Shown piece after piece: positions 22,888 to 33,116 of a DNA stretch of 64,000 bases (position 1 is the stretch's first letter; every line of letters begins with the position of its first letter). The notes under the pieces are model-generated. The model was not told the DNA's origin. It did no database searches and saw only the letters and a list, made by a program, of their open reading frames with translations. This DNA comes from Orychophragmus violaceus. Taxonomy: Eukaryota; Streptophyta; Magnoliopsida; Brassicales; Brassicaceae. The translations under genes and the position numbers were made by a program. The stretch is from positions 36,087,034 through 36,151,033 of the forward strand of contig CM058231.1 in the NCBI GenBank assembly GCA_030180135.1, read 5' to 3'.

Positions 22888-22904
22888 TGGCGCCGTTGCC
22901 GGGG
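22888..22904 (+). other. Primer binding site complementary to tRNA-Asp
   Basis: TGGCGCCGTTGCCGGGG is the exact complement of the 3' end of plant tRNA-Asp(GUC) including CCA, as known for Athila elements. It starts seven bases after the LTR. Confidence 0.93.
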
Positions 22905-23048
22905 ACTCTTTGAGTCTTCGATAGGACCGAACTTAGGGTTTTACTAGAAATTTTTCGTTTTTCGTTTTTGTTTTTCGTTTTTTTTATTTATTTATTTATT
23001 TTGCTAACTTTTTCTCTGTTTCTCTCTGTCGCAGGTACGAATTTCGCC

Positions 23049-23142
23049 TTGCATCGATCGTTGCACCCTTGCATCGATCGCTGCTAAGCGATTTGAGATT
23101 GAATCGATCGTTGCACTGATAGCATCGATCGTTGCTGGACGA
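23049..23142 (+). repeat. Leader cluster of CGATCG-centred motifs
   Basis: Four copies of GCATCGATCGTTGC-like sequence (around 23053, 23074, 23103 and 23124) lie just before the gag start. The same word recurs in the LTRs, the coding region and the 3' region of this element. Confidence 0.9.
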
Positions 23143-23155
23143 TTACAGACAGTTT

Positions 23156-25720
23156 ATGCCAACGCAGAACACTCGAAGTAATCCGAACTCGAGCTTAGTT
23201 AATCTCAACCTAGAAGAACTTGGACGTCTAGAGAGGACTATCAGAAGAGAAAAGAGAGAAAGAATGGTACAAGAACGCTTGATCTTGATACCAGATGCTG
23301 ATGGAGTCCTGAGGGATCCAGAGAACAATCCTTACAATGCTGCTGGGCAAAGGATTGATGCTGAGGGACGAGTGATCCCTGATGAAGTTGAGCCACAAGG
23401 TAGAGAGATGGTAGTTCATGAGAGGACACTAGCTGATTACAATAGACCTGATGAGTTTCATGCAAACCGAGCAGCTCTAGTGCTTCCTGCCTTCGAGAGG
23501 AATGATTTTGAGGTAAAAACTATCTACTACCAACTGATGAGGCAGATTGCTTTTCATGGTCTTCAATCAGAGCAGCCTATGGATCACATTGACAAGTTTG
23601 AGGACATAGTCACTGGCATGAAGTATGAAGGAGTATGCCCGGACTATCTGTTCCTTAAGCTATTTCCGCACAGTCTTGCTGGAGACGCTAGTGCATGGCT
23701 GAGACAACTGGCACCTGGCCAGTACACTACTTGGACAGCCTTAAAGAGTGAGTTCCTGCGTCACTTCTACGACGCTGCGCGCTCAGATCAGTCAAGACAG
23801 GACATACTTACTTTTTCCCAAGGAGCTGTGGAGCCTTTGACAACCGCATGGATGAGATTTAAGAAATATCAGCGTGATTGTCCACACCATGGATTCACAG
23901 AAGTACAGCTGATAGGTATTTTCTTCAGAGGCATAGATCTCCCTTATCAGACTGCGCTAGATAATTCCAGTGATGCAAATTTCAGCACCAGAACTCCTAC
24001 ACAAGCTAAACGGTTGATAGAGAACCTGATTGGCAGCAATAGTTGCAAAACAATGGATGAAAGGAGGAAGAGATCTGGTGGAACTGTAGAGAATTCTGAT
24101 ATAGCTAATATTAGATCCAGATTGGACACAGTTTTCAATCTCCTGACAAATAAGAAAGCTGTCCACTTTGCCCAAGATGTGGAGGTGATTCAGACTGAGG
24201 AGGACACTCAGGAAGAAGAAGTGAATTTCATAGGAGGTTCCGGTTTCCAAGGTAATAGATTTAACAATCAACAGGGGAACAGATTCTCAAATGGAGGACA
24301 GAATGGAGGTTTTCAGAAGACCTATGGACAGGGTAATCAGAGAACCTATGGATCTACATCTTATCAGACTCCTCCTGCACCTACAGCACATGAGAGCAAA
24401 ATGGAGGCTATGATGGAACAACTGATGGAAAGTCAAACCAAGCTTTCTGTAGACAACAACAAGAAGCTGGACGCTGTCTATCAGGACCTCAATGGGAAGT
24501 TTGAGACATTGAGCACTCACATGAAGCAGTTGGACACTCAGGTGAATCAGATGTCCAGCTCACTGAAAGGAAAAGGAGTTGCAGACACTCATATTAAGGC
24601 CTTGTCTGTAATGATTAATGATGGATCTTATCTAGGGGAGAAATTTGAGCTAAGTACAGCTGAGTTGGTGACTGAGGCAGAATTTTCGGATTTCTGTGAA
24701 AAACTCTCGGGTGGAAGTTGTGATGATCGCGATGCAACGATCGATACACATCTGGCATCGATCGATGCAGGTCGTGAACAAGCAGAGAATCCGTGGGATG
24801 AAAATGAGATTGATGCAGAACTAGCCCGCCTATTCCCTGATACATCTGAAATCACTCCAGAAGATGTTTATGCACGAGCTATTTGGCACAGTCCCAAGGT
24901 GTCTGAAGTGATTAAACAAGAGATTGAAGAGCTGAAAAGGCTAGAAAAGAGTGGTGAGGACTTGGAAGAAATTCCATCATCTGATGATCCACCTTATCAT
25001 CCATGTGTTCAGAAATATTTGAACAAGATGTTGCCATTAGATGAAGAGCTGAGAGAATGGGTGATAGTAGTTCCTCAGCATATTAGTGATGTTCTGTTAA
25101 CTAAGGTCCCAAAGAAACTGCCTGATCCTGGAGTCTTTGTACTTGATTGTTCTATCTTTGAAGATAGTTTTAGGCGTTCTCTGTGTGATTTAGGAGCTGC
25201 TGGGAGCATAATGCCTTACTCTGTGGCAGAGAAGCTGGGTATGTTGGATTTTGCTCCTACTAGGACACGTCTTATCCTAGCTGATCAGTCCATGCGAGTT
25301 CCTGAAGGGCTCCTTATGGATATTCCGGTAAGAGTTGGAAACTACTTAGTTCCGACGGACTTCCTTGTGCTGAAATATGCCTGCGATCCGGATGAAGCTT
25401 TATTGCTTGGGAGACCATTCTTGGCTACAGCAGGAGCTGTGATTGATGTTAGACAGAGTCTAATAGACCTCCACCTGGGAGATGAGACGCTGCGATATGA
25501 GATGGAGAAGCTGCGGAAGCCACTGATAGATGGACAGACTTTCAAGATCTTGGAAGCAGATGATGAGCAGCTGAATGAGACTGTGATAATAGATCCTGGA
25601 GCGCATTTTACTCCATCTTTTCTTGGACTGAAGCATTCTGCAACAGCCTATTCTCCACCATGGATGAGGAGACTTGAACAGAGACAGAAAAAGTCTCTGT
25701 CAGGATCTTCCGGAGCCTGA
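23156..25720 (+). CDS. Athila-type gag-protease polyprotein (854 aa), intact
   Basis: The ATG at 23156 (MPTQNTRSN) is preferred over the in-frame TTG at 23132, which lies inside the leader repeats. Residues about 95-300 form the retrotransposon gag core, with LPAFERNDFEVKTIYYQLMR, DHIDKFEDIV, KLFPHSLAGDASAWLRQL, FLRHFYDAARS and DCPHHGFTEVQLI. A glycine/asparagine-rich segment (about 370-420) replaces a CCHC knuckle, and a coiled-coil-like stretch follows (430-480). Residues 650-820 form an aspartic protease with CDLGAAGSIMPYSVAEKLG as active-site block (DLG instead of DTG, as is usual in Athila) and LLLGRPFLATAGAVIDV as the second loop. The protein ends soon after, so pol is missing. Two CGATCG motifs lie in codons near 24737 and 24762. 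Product: structural capsid precursor and its processing enzyme, acting in cytoplasmic virus-like particles. Confidence 0.92.
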   Translation: MPTQNTRSNPNSSLVNLNLEELGRLERTIRREKRERMVQERLILIPDADGVLRDPENNPYNAAGQRIDAEGRVIPDEVEPQGREMVVHERTLADYNRPDEFHANRAALVLPAFERNDFEVKTIYYQLMRQIAFHGLQSEQPMDHIDKFEDIVTGMKYEGVCPDYLFLKLFPHSLAGDASAWLRQLAPGQYTTWTALKSEFLRHFYDAARSDQSRQDILTFSQGAVEPLTTAWMRFKKYQRDCPHHGFTEVQLIGIFFRGIDLPYQTALDNSSDANFSTRTPTQAKRLIENLIGSNSCKTMDERRKRSGGTVENSDIANIRSRLDTVFNLLTNKKAVHFAQDVEVIQTEEDTQEEEVNFIGGSGFQGNRFNNQQGNRFSNGGQNGGFQKTYGQGNQRTYGSTSYQTPPAPTAHESKMEAMMEQLMESQTKLSVDNNKKLDAVYQDLNGKFETLSTHMKQLDTQVNQMSSSLKGKGVADTHIKALSVMINDGSYLGEKFELSTAELVTEAEFSDFCEKLSGGSCDDRDATIDTHLASIDAGREQAENPWDENEIDAELARLFPDTSEITPEDVYARAIWHSPKVSEVIKQEIEELKRLEKSGEDLEEIPSSDDPPYHPCVQKYLNKMLPLDEELREWVIVVPQHISDVLLTKVPKKLPDPGVFVLDCSIFEDSFRRSLCDLGAAGSIMPYSVAEKLGMLDFAPTRTRLILADQSMRVPEGLLMDIPVRVGNYLVPTDFLVLKYACDPDEALLLGRPFLATAGAVIDVRQSLIDLHLGDETLRYEMEKLRKPLIDGQTFKILEADDEQLNETVIIDPGAHFTPSFLGLKHSATAYSPPWMRRLEQRQKKSLSGSSGA

Positions 25721-27076
25721 AAGATCTTGCGCGTCCGGTCAAGCTATTGACCTTAAACAAGCGCTGGGTGGGAGGCAACCCACCATTAGGTACTGGTGTT
25801 TTTCTACTTAAATTTTGGTGTTTTTGTTAGGATTTTACGTTTGTTTTTGTTTCTGGTGCAGTCATGTTTGCAGGTCTCGGACAAAATCGCAGTGCAGCGA
25901 TCGATGCATTTCTGCATCGATCGTCACAACACGAAATGAATCGCATTGCAGCGATCGTTGCGGTCCTGAGCAACGATCGACCATACACGAAAATCGCCAA
26001 GTAACGGTCGATGCATCTAATGCACCGATCGATGTTGTGCGACAGAGGTAACCCGACAGACATGATTTCACCTTTTCAATTTATTTTATTTTTACCGACC
26101 CTTCGCTGGACACTACTGGGGACAGTATGTCTTAAGTGTGGGGGAGGTGCTACTGACGTTTATCTTTCTGTTTTCTTAAGAGTCAGTCCGTTTTTCAAAA
26201 TTTTTTGTTTTATTGAGTCAAAATTGTTTAAGTAAGAAACTATGATTTTCGGAGGAGATTTACAAAACTTGCAGGAACTTAAGTAACCATTGGGATGAAG
26301 TTGCAGGATCTATCTCTGACTGTTAGAAAACTCAGACACAGATCAACCTACTGGGAACACCCACATCACTTCAGGTATCAGAGGATCCTTTTACTGACTT
26401 CACCCCTAATACTGACTTAGATTTTCTCACCTAAGGGCTTGGTATACTTTATGTCGGATTCCCTGTTAGTTCTGACACAGCCTGTAAACCTGTCCTATTT
26501 AGTTCCCTTCTCCCCTTCTATAAAGTAAAAAAAAAAAATAATAAACTGAGGATGAGTTAGTAACTCCGAAGTGGTCATGAGAATAGTAGCAAACACTATT
26601 ATCTCTCATGTGATCCATGGAATGTGTCCAAAGTACACCCCATAACGGGAAGAACACTGATAAAAAAAATAAAATGATACCCAGTGGGGAAAAATCAGTT
26701 GTTAAAGAAGGGAAAGAGAAGAAAGGGACTAGAGAAAGATAGTATGGTGGTCTAGAGCTGATTAGGTAAGAATCCATGTGCCTTTAGATCGATACTCCTT
26801 AGGTGAGACCGCACTTAAATACTTGCAGAAGTCAGTAGGGAGAATTTGAATGCTTGAATGTGATTGTGGAGTTTACCTAGGACAGTTGCTAAGTGTGGGG
26901 GAAGTACATGTTGGTCTTGATATCCTGTGATTGATTCTTTCAGTGGTTTACTAAGGGGAATCTGAGTATTGTAGCTTCTAAGATGAAATGAGTTTCTGAA
27001 GAGTTTTCAAACCTCTTCACCATGTTTTAGTTCTATGTTTTGCTTGAGGGCAAGCAAAGGCTAAGTGTGGGGGAGT
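25721..27076 (+). other. 3' non-coding region of the Athila-type element
   Basis: It opens with AAGCGCTGGGTGGGAGGCAA near 25760, a block known to follow integrase in Athila-type elements, which suggests that an internal deletion fused the protease end to the post-integrase region. Five CGATCG motifs cluster at 25898-26035. PPT-like TAAGTGTGGGGGA occurs at 26133, 26890 and 27062. No further gene is seen. Confidence 0.75.
27062..27076 (+). other. Polypurine tract of the Athila-type element
   Basis: TAAGTGTGGGGGAGT directly abuts the 3' LTR at 27077. Upstream duplicates lie at 26133-26147 and 26890-26903. Confidence 0.9.
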
Positions 27077-28275
27077 TGATATATCATGGTTTTTACTAGT
27101 TTTAGGCCATGATATAGATGTGTTTTAGTGTCTTTTGTCTTTGTTTAGAGTCTTTTACAGATATAATCAGGTTGGGAGCTAAATTGGAGATTATGGAGCA
27201 TTTTGGAGATTTTTGGAGTGATTGGCCGAGAGATAGAGTTCACTGTCCGAAACAGAGAAAGGTGTCGATCGTTGCACTCTAGCAACGATCGTTGCACCAG
27301 CGAGATGGGCCAAAAGTTCGGCGGTTTAGAAGAATCAAGATATTGCACTTTGATCCAGAAGTTCCTGATATTTACAAAGAAGCCCCTGGCCGAGATTGTG
27401 CCTATATAATAGAGTTTTTAGAGTTTTTATTAGATACACCTTTCATAATTAAGAGCAGAGGATTCTTAGAGCTTTTGGGGCTGATCTGAACCTAATTCAT
27501 CATCTGTATTTGGAGAAGATTTCGAACCCCTTTTACTCTTATTCTTTTATGCAATTTACTTATCATATGATCATGTTTTCATTATCTATGTCTGAGTAGA
27601 TTCCTAGTTAGACTTAGGGTTTCTCACATAGGATTTCATGACTTGCTAGACTTGTTCAATTTCAGTTAAGGATTCAAACTATATCTGTTCTTCAATTTAA
27701 TTGTGCTTAAAGCTAGTTCTAACCTGATCAATTAGAATCTAGATCTTAGGTTGCTAAATACGTCACGGAAGTGGGGTTTAGGAATCTGAACTAATTAAAT
27801 TGGGCAATTAAACTTTGCGCAAACGAAAGTTTGGTTTAGGATAATTGTGAACATATCAAACTTGGGATTAATGCTAGTTTAATCTGTTAGTTCTCGCAAA
27901 CGGAAGTTTGGTTTGCTGCACTTAGACTTAGAGAATTATCGCAAAGGAATTTGGTTAAATCTATATCTGTGTTTTGAGTTCTAGAACTGTGCTTAATTAG
28001 ATCCTTGCTGAATGAACTGTCTGCTAGTCTGATTTCCTGAGAATACCCTAGGTTTGACGCTTTTAATTACTTGCTTTCACAACCAATAATCTCTGCTACT
28101 GATTTACTTTCTTGCACTATTTTCAATACAATCACATTGCTTATTTCTAGTATTCATTCCCTACGGTTTGATTCTCTTGAGACCAAGTGTCCCTGTGGAT
28201 TCGATAACCCTATATACTACTTTGACATTGCTGTACACTTGCAGTTTAGTATAGGGATTAATTCTTGACCTATCA
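27077..28275 (+). repeat. 3' LTR of the Athila-type element
   Basis: Same length as the 5' LTR, with one substitution seen. It is followed by the ACATG target duplication at 28276-28280 and then by the gag of the older Tat-like element. Confidence 0.97.
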
Positions 28276-28280
28276 ACATG

Positions 28281-29245
28281 CCTTGTTCATCGCTCGCTAC
28301 AGGGGCGAACTGTGTTTGTGGTTGAACCGATGGTTGTCCGTTATAGATTGGATCAACTATATCTATCGTTGGGATCAATCCTGTTTGGTTGGTTTGAGGT
28401 GTCTGAAACTGTACCGAGATGGGCCCGATGAGAGGTTTGGAGCTCGATCCGAAGGCACAACCGCCGAGCCACCTTGGTCTAATGCCGGAGTTGTTCAGCA
28501 AGGGAGGTAGTCCAGGCAGTGACCGGTTTGCTGACCCCTTTAAATCTGCGGTCAGTGAGCTTAAGATAAAAGGGATCGGTGTCGCTATGGATGTCATTGT
28601 GGGATACAACCCACTGTTTGACATGCCCACGACGTTTCTTGGGATCCCAGGAGGAGATATGACCTGAGAAAAGTCTAGGCGAGTACGGGGCGAAGGAATT
28701 TGAGGAGGTATACGATCGTCAGTAGATCGATATCCAAGGTTCTAATTGGCGAGCTCCACGAAACGAGCATTAATGTGTCGTTCTTGTTCGGCGAACTGAG
28801 CAGCCAAGGCGTGATTAGCGATTTCCTAGGTTCCGGTGTCAGCCTCGTTGTTTTGCGTTCCGCTAACCAGAAAGTTAAGTTTCGAACGGATCTCGGCGAG
28901 GTCATCCGGATTTTGTCGCGGAAGGGCAAGAACTTTCGGTGAGCCGGATCTGAGCGTTCCAGATCCGCCTCCTAATGTGGAAGCAGAAGCAGAATCGGAT
29001 TTGATCCAGACCCAGTTCAAATTTTGGTCACTGGTTCATGACAAAGTATTTGTCGGACCAATTGTTTGAGCGACTGGGCCAATTGGTGCCGATGTCGTGG
29101 AGATAGAGGCAAAATTTTTCATCACGCCATCGGTCTGACCCGTGGTGGTATTCACTCCAGTGGTGTTCTGTGGATCGATGTCGATCACTTGTTGATGATC
29201 GACTGGCGGTGGAGTGTCAGAGGAGCCAGATTGATTTGGATTCAT
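28281..29245 (-). pseudogene. N-terminal gag remnant of the Tat-like element
   Basis: From an ATG at 29245 the minus strand encodes MNPNQSGSSDTPPPVDHQQV, a polar, proline/threonine-rich gag N-terminus about 70 bp after the PBS. Coding potential continues in shifted frames to the insertion point at 28280. It is broken by frameshifts. Confidence 0.65.
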
Positions 29246-29297
29246 TTCGATCTATCAAACCCTATATATGATTCTTAAGACAAAAATCAACGGTATT

Positions 29298-29314
29298 CCC
29301 CACAGACGACGCCA
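29298..29314 (-). other. Primer binding site of the Tat-like element
   Basis: The minus strand reads TGGCGTCGTCTGTGGGG two bases inside the 5' LTR. The position and the TGGCG start are those of a tRNA-complementary PBS; I do not assign the tRNA with confidence. Confidence 0.65.
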
Positions 29315-29316
29315 AA

Positions 29317-29832
29317 TGTGAGATCGAAGATTCGCACCAAGGATTTGTTTGTAACGTGGATTTTTACTAAGAGAATTTGAATGTAACTTTCTTATGAATC
29401 AAAGATTGTATTTAAGATTGAATGTCGAGACATATACAAGCGAATCGAATATACACAGAATGAGGTCGAATATATTTAATTGAAGTGGTTTATGTATCAC
29501 ATTTTTGATTGCCTCTGAGAAGATATCTCCTCTCCTTTTATAGCCTTGAGCCTCGACCTCTTGTTCCGATTTTCTCGTGAGTCCTTGTTAGCGACGATCT
29601 CTCCCTCCATCCTTATTCGCGAAGATCATTTAAAACAGGCGAAGGCTCATTCTCGATAAGGGTCATCTTCATTACGTTGATGTCGATCTCCTTGAGCTCG
29701 ATATGCCTTCAACGAATATATTGGTCTTTGGGCTTCAGTTGACTTGTGGTCTGTTAGACCCGAATCATGATTGGGCCTTTCTTCATCTTATTTAATGGGT
29801 CATATTTTTTAGTGAGAAATCCAATGCCAACA
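29317..29832 (-). repeat. 5' LTR of the Tat-like element
   Basis: 516 bp, partner of 11818-12346, with TG..CA ends. It contains the same TATAAAAGGAGAGGAG box on the minus strand (about 29533-29548). Its flank after 29832 (ATGAA) does not match the flank of the other LTR. Confidence 0.88.
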
Positions 29833-30839
29833 ATGAATACAAATAATAATAAAACTTGTATCTATTTTGGTAATTTCGGTTTCTAGTCACTTTCAAAAAG
29901 TTTTCAAAACACACTACCATTTAAATATATAAGGTAAGTACACCGCAGTCAAATCACGTTACCATTCACAAATGTAATAAATCGCATTGCTTCCGAATTG
30001 CATCGCTTCCGCACCCTGAAACGGATTGCCCTAGGTAATAGGTGGTTTGAAGATGGTGAAGTTTTAACTTCAAGTGGTAGAGGTAAACATACGACTTGAA
30101 ATGTACTAGTGCCGATATCTGAAGGTGGGTTATCTCACTGATACTCCTGGGCCTAGTTTAATGAAAGTAACAAAGCATTCACTTGCCCTGTGTTTTCCCG
30201 AGGTTTGTACCCTTTGTCCTGTGATCATTTTACATAGTATCCGTATGGCTTGTGCTCAATTCGCATTTTTAACTCTTTTTCTTAGATACGAGGAAGAAAA
30301 ATGTGGATTCAGAGATTGTTTGCATATTGGAGAACCAGGATGTGTTGTGAAAGTGTGCTTATGCCTACACCAACGACCTTTATTGTTGAGTTTGGTCACA
30401 AGCGTGAAGATGGAGGACGATCAGTGAGCTAAGGAGTTCCATGATGAAGAAGACAGCGACTTGGACATAGAGGACGACTCAATTGTCCGAGCGACCGACA
30501 AAAAGAGATGATGACAAGATTCACCAAGGCATCTGTCTATTTCGACGAACAAGTCTTTTATATTGAGTAAATGAGAGTCTTGATAAACACTGAGAAGCAT
30601 GTAACGTCTCTAACCTATAAGTCCGATATAAATTTAGCAGAACTATTAAGATAAAATGAATATTACTAACCAAGAGTAATGATTTCATAACAGCAACATT
30701 GGACAAAATCCAATAAAATATATCCGTTGTCTTGGGAAGATTGAGAGAAAAGAGAACTAAATCTCTTTAAAGAACACAAAAAGGAGAAATTAAAAAACAA
30801 AGAAAGCTTCTTTTTTTTTGGTCAAATAACAAAGAAAGC
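29833..30839. other. Spacer, no gene recognised
   Basis: A 100-codon plus-strand frame at 30125-30427 and an acidic in-frame continuation (EDSDLDIEDD near 30455) may be a host-gene relic, but I recognise no domain. GCTTCCG/GCATCGC words around 29985-30015 resemble the GCGG-rich sequence at 33860. The rest is AT-rich. Confidence 0.35.
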
Positions 30840-32294
30840 CTAAGCGGTTGATTTCTTCGACTTTGCCGCCAGCTGTGTCTCCGGCTACAATTATTCAAAA
30901 ACAAAAACAAAATGAGACACAAAAATCAAGAATTTACGATGAGATTCATTCTGTTATTACCTCTTTCTTGACAGACTCTTCCTTCTCTGACAAAATCAAC
31001 TCAATGTGGCATGGGTTGGACATGTAAGCTGCGCAACCAAGAAAATAACCAATCGAGTCATCATCATATACGAGTAAAACATAGACCATGTTTTGCAGCC
31101 AAGACAATCTCAAACTTACGATTAATTCTTCCATGAGCACGGTATGTCCTTCTCCTTTGTTTTGCAGCCTGGTTAACTTGGATGTGTGAAATGTAGAGGG
31201 CATCAACATCCAAACCTTTCACCTGAAAGTGGATCTGTGTGATTTAGCAAAAAAGCGATTTTGACACTTCAACTAAGAGAATAGTATAATCACCTCAGCA
31301 TTGCTCTCAGCATTCTTGAGCAAGTCAAGAACAAATTGAGCAGATTTTGCTGGCCAACGTCCTTGACCATTGGAGTGCCTGTTCTTAGCTTGAGCAGTTC
31401 TTCCAACACCTCTACAGAAACGAGTGAAGGGAATTGCTTGCTTGTGAGCTATCACATCTTCAAGGTACCTCTTCGCCTTGAGCAATGGTAGCTTCCTGAT
31501 AGCGTGTGCTGTTTCACGAGTATTCTGTTTCAAACAAGCAGAGAGAAAACAAAAACACTATGAGAACCAATCAAAAGTAACAATAAGAAGACACAAGAAG
31601 ATTGGAGATCAAAAATAGAAATGTGGCATCATTTACTGAACCATTTGTCACTAAAATTCTACATAGGTTCACCCAAAAACAATGCCCATAGTTTCCCTGA
31701 CATATACGGGAGCTTTATTCACAAAAAGGTAACAAAGCCCTGCTTTTTCTAATAAGGTTATCTCTAACAGAAGACCCAAAAATTATGTAGAATGATAAAC
31801 CCTATAACCGATGTACCATCATGTACTGAACCTCGTAGTTATAAGAAAAATAAACTTAGATTCACCCAATCACGATGACCAATTCAATTTCCCTGAAGTA
31901 TACGTGAGATCTGTAAATTGCTACAGAACTCTGCTTTTTCTCAATCAGGTTTTGCTTCCTATAATGGAAAATCTAACTACATCGGAAACAACAGAGACGA
32001 GAGAGAATGTTTACGAGCTATACCTTGAAGTGAACCCTAAGATCGGATCCTCTTGCCTTGCAAGCTGCAAAGATCAAAAGCAAATTTACATATAAATGAC
32101 ATAAAATCGAATACAGAAGGGAGTAAAACGGTACTGAGAAAGTTGGAGCTTTACACTTGGTCTGATTGTCGGGTTCTTGCGAGTACTTCACCTGCGAAAT
32201 AACATGACATAATATGAACATCAGAAGGGAAAGTCTCGGTTAAATCTGCGATAGAGATAGAAAGATGATGTGAGAAGCTTAAGCAAGTTACCAT
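30840..32294 (-). CDS. RPL17: 60S ribosomal protein L17 (uL22), seven coding exons
   Basis: Exons on the minus strand are 32292-32294, 32155-32191, 32024-32064, 31294-31524, 31120-31222, 30961-31028 and 30840-30884. All introns are GT..AG, and together the exons give 528 bases, 175 residues plus stop. The product starts MVKYSQEPDNQTKSCKARGS and contains NTRETAHAIRKLPLLKAKRY, CRGVGRTAQAKNRHSNGQGR, AEVKGLDVDALYISHIQVNQ and a C-terminal lysine-rich tail ending KSKKSTA. This matches plant cytosolic L17 over its whole length. uL22 binds 23S/25S-type rRNA at the large-subunit tunnel exit. The first coding exon is only the ATG, with the intron directly after it. I see no stop or frameshift; it is the one clearly working host gene here. 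Confidence 0.97.
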
Positions 32295-32350
32295 GGCGGC
32301 TAACAGACGAATCGGCGGCAGAAGCGATTGGATAAGAGCAGTGAAGAAGC

Positions 32351-32454
32351 TTTATATATAGGATGAAACGGCATAAACCCTTAAAAATAACGAAAACCTA
32401 GTTGATCTATCAACGTGGGCCTGGTTTTGTCCCTAGTAAATAACTTCATGGGCT
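32351..32454 (-). promoter_or_regulatory. RPL17 promoter: TATA box and site II motifs
   Basis: On the minus strand TATATATAAA (32351-32360) lies 57 bp upstream of the ATG. TGGGCY-type site II words, in plus-strand reading, lie at 32416-32421 (TGGGCC) and 32449-32454 (TGGGCT). Site II elements near a telo-box-like AAACCCTTA (about 32375) are the known signature of Arabidopsis ribosomal-protein promoters bound by TCP factors. Confidence 0.65.
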
Positions 32455-32499
32455 TTCTCTCTGAATACCCCGTCAAGGCTTTATGAATTTCGGGTATTC

Positions 32500-33102
32500 T
32501 TCTTCTCTCCCTTTACTTACTTTTGAGTTATTAACTACTAGGTGAATGATCCCCCGCGCAACTATTTAATTATTTTTGAAATATGTTTTACTATGTTTTT
32601 AATTTTCCTTTTCTTTTGTTTGTCACAAACATTCATCAATCACGGTAATTTTCCTTAATTATGTTTATCGTCTAATTGGTGTTTTCTATTACATATCATG
32701 TTATTGTAATTTGAAACGTGATATCTTTGTATTTTTAATGTTAATAGTATTCTTTGGAAAAAACTATCAATGGTCACTTGTAATAAACTTAATTTATTTA
32801 CCTATGTAATAAACTGTTAGAATAAATTAATTTATTTTTTAGTACTAAGTTTTAAGATGTTGAAATTTAATAATGATTTTTAAAGAGTTCTCGCTATGTT
32901 ACACGTGCAAGCATATATTTAGGAAATTTGTTTTTAAGTTTAATCTCCACTAAATAAGAATGTGTGATGTACGGTTCCAAAAATACTGTAAAATTCTTGA
33001 AACTATTTGGTGAATCTTTATATGATATTGAATTCCATTTTTTTTTGTTCCCAAAAGTACAAATGTTTTGTAATTTTCCCAATATTTTTTTGTATTATAT
33101 GT
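32500..33102. other. AT-rich spacer, nothing recognised
   Basis: Low-complexity A/T-rich sequence with no coding signal. Confidence 0.6.
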
Positions 33103-33116
33103 AACAATATATCAGA

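Larger units (their letters stand above)
21683..28275 (+). mobile_element. Young Athila-type Ty3/gypsy element, gag-protease only
   Basis: Two 1,199-bp LTRs (21683-22881 and 27077-28275) with TG..CA ends differ at a single position that I can find (T at 22565, A at 27959). A perfect 5-bp target duplication ACATG flanks the element (21678-21682 and 28276-28280). The PBS is complementary to tRNA-Asp and the PPT is AGTGTGGGGGAGT. The internal region (4.2 kb) has one intact ORF for gag and protease; RT, RNase H and integrase are absent, so it must be mobilised in trans. The near-identity of the LTRs indicates very recent insertion. Confidence 0.97.
11818..29832 (-). mobile_element. Tat-like Ty3/gypsy retrotransposon, old, interrupted by a nested Athila-type element
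   Basis: Two diverged LTRs of the same orientation (11818-12346 and 29317-29832) bound an internal region that reads, on the minus strand, PBS, gag, protease, RT-RNase H, a second RNase H, integrase, repeats, an antisense gene and PPT. An RNase H of the type with SNNEAEYKALI next to INT and the GTAGGCAAC block after INT point to the Tat lineage. Both LTRs begin TGTTGG and end CTCACA in the element orientation. I could not find a convincing target duplication (ATATG left, ATGAA right). Many stops and frameshifts make it non-functional. About 6.6 kb of its length is the later insertion 21683-28275. Confidence 0.9.

Noticed and set aside
30125..30427. 100-codon ORF as a host gene
   Set aside because: No domain recognised and no supporting exon structure; kept only as a possible relic.
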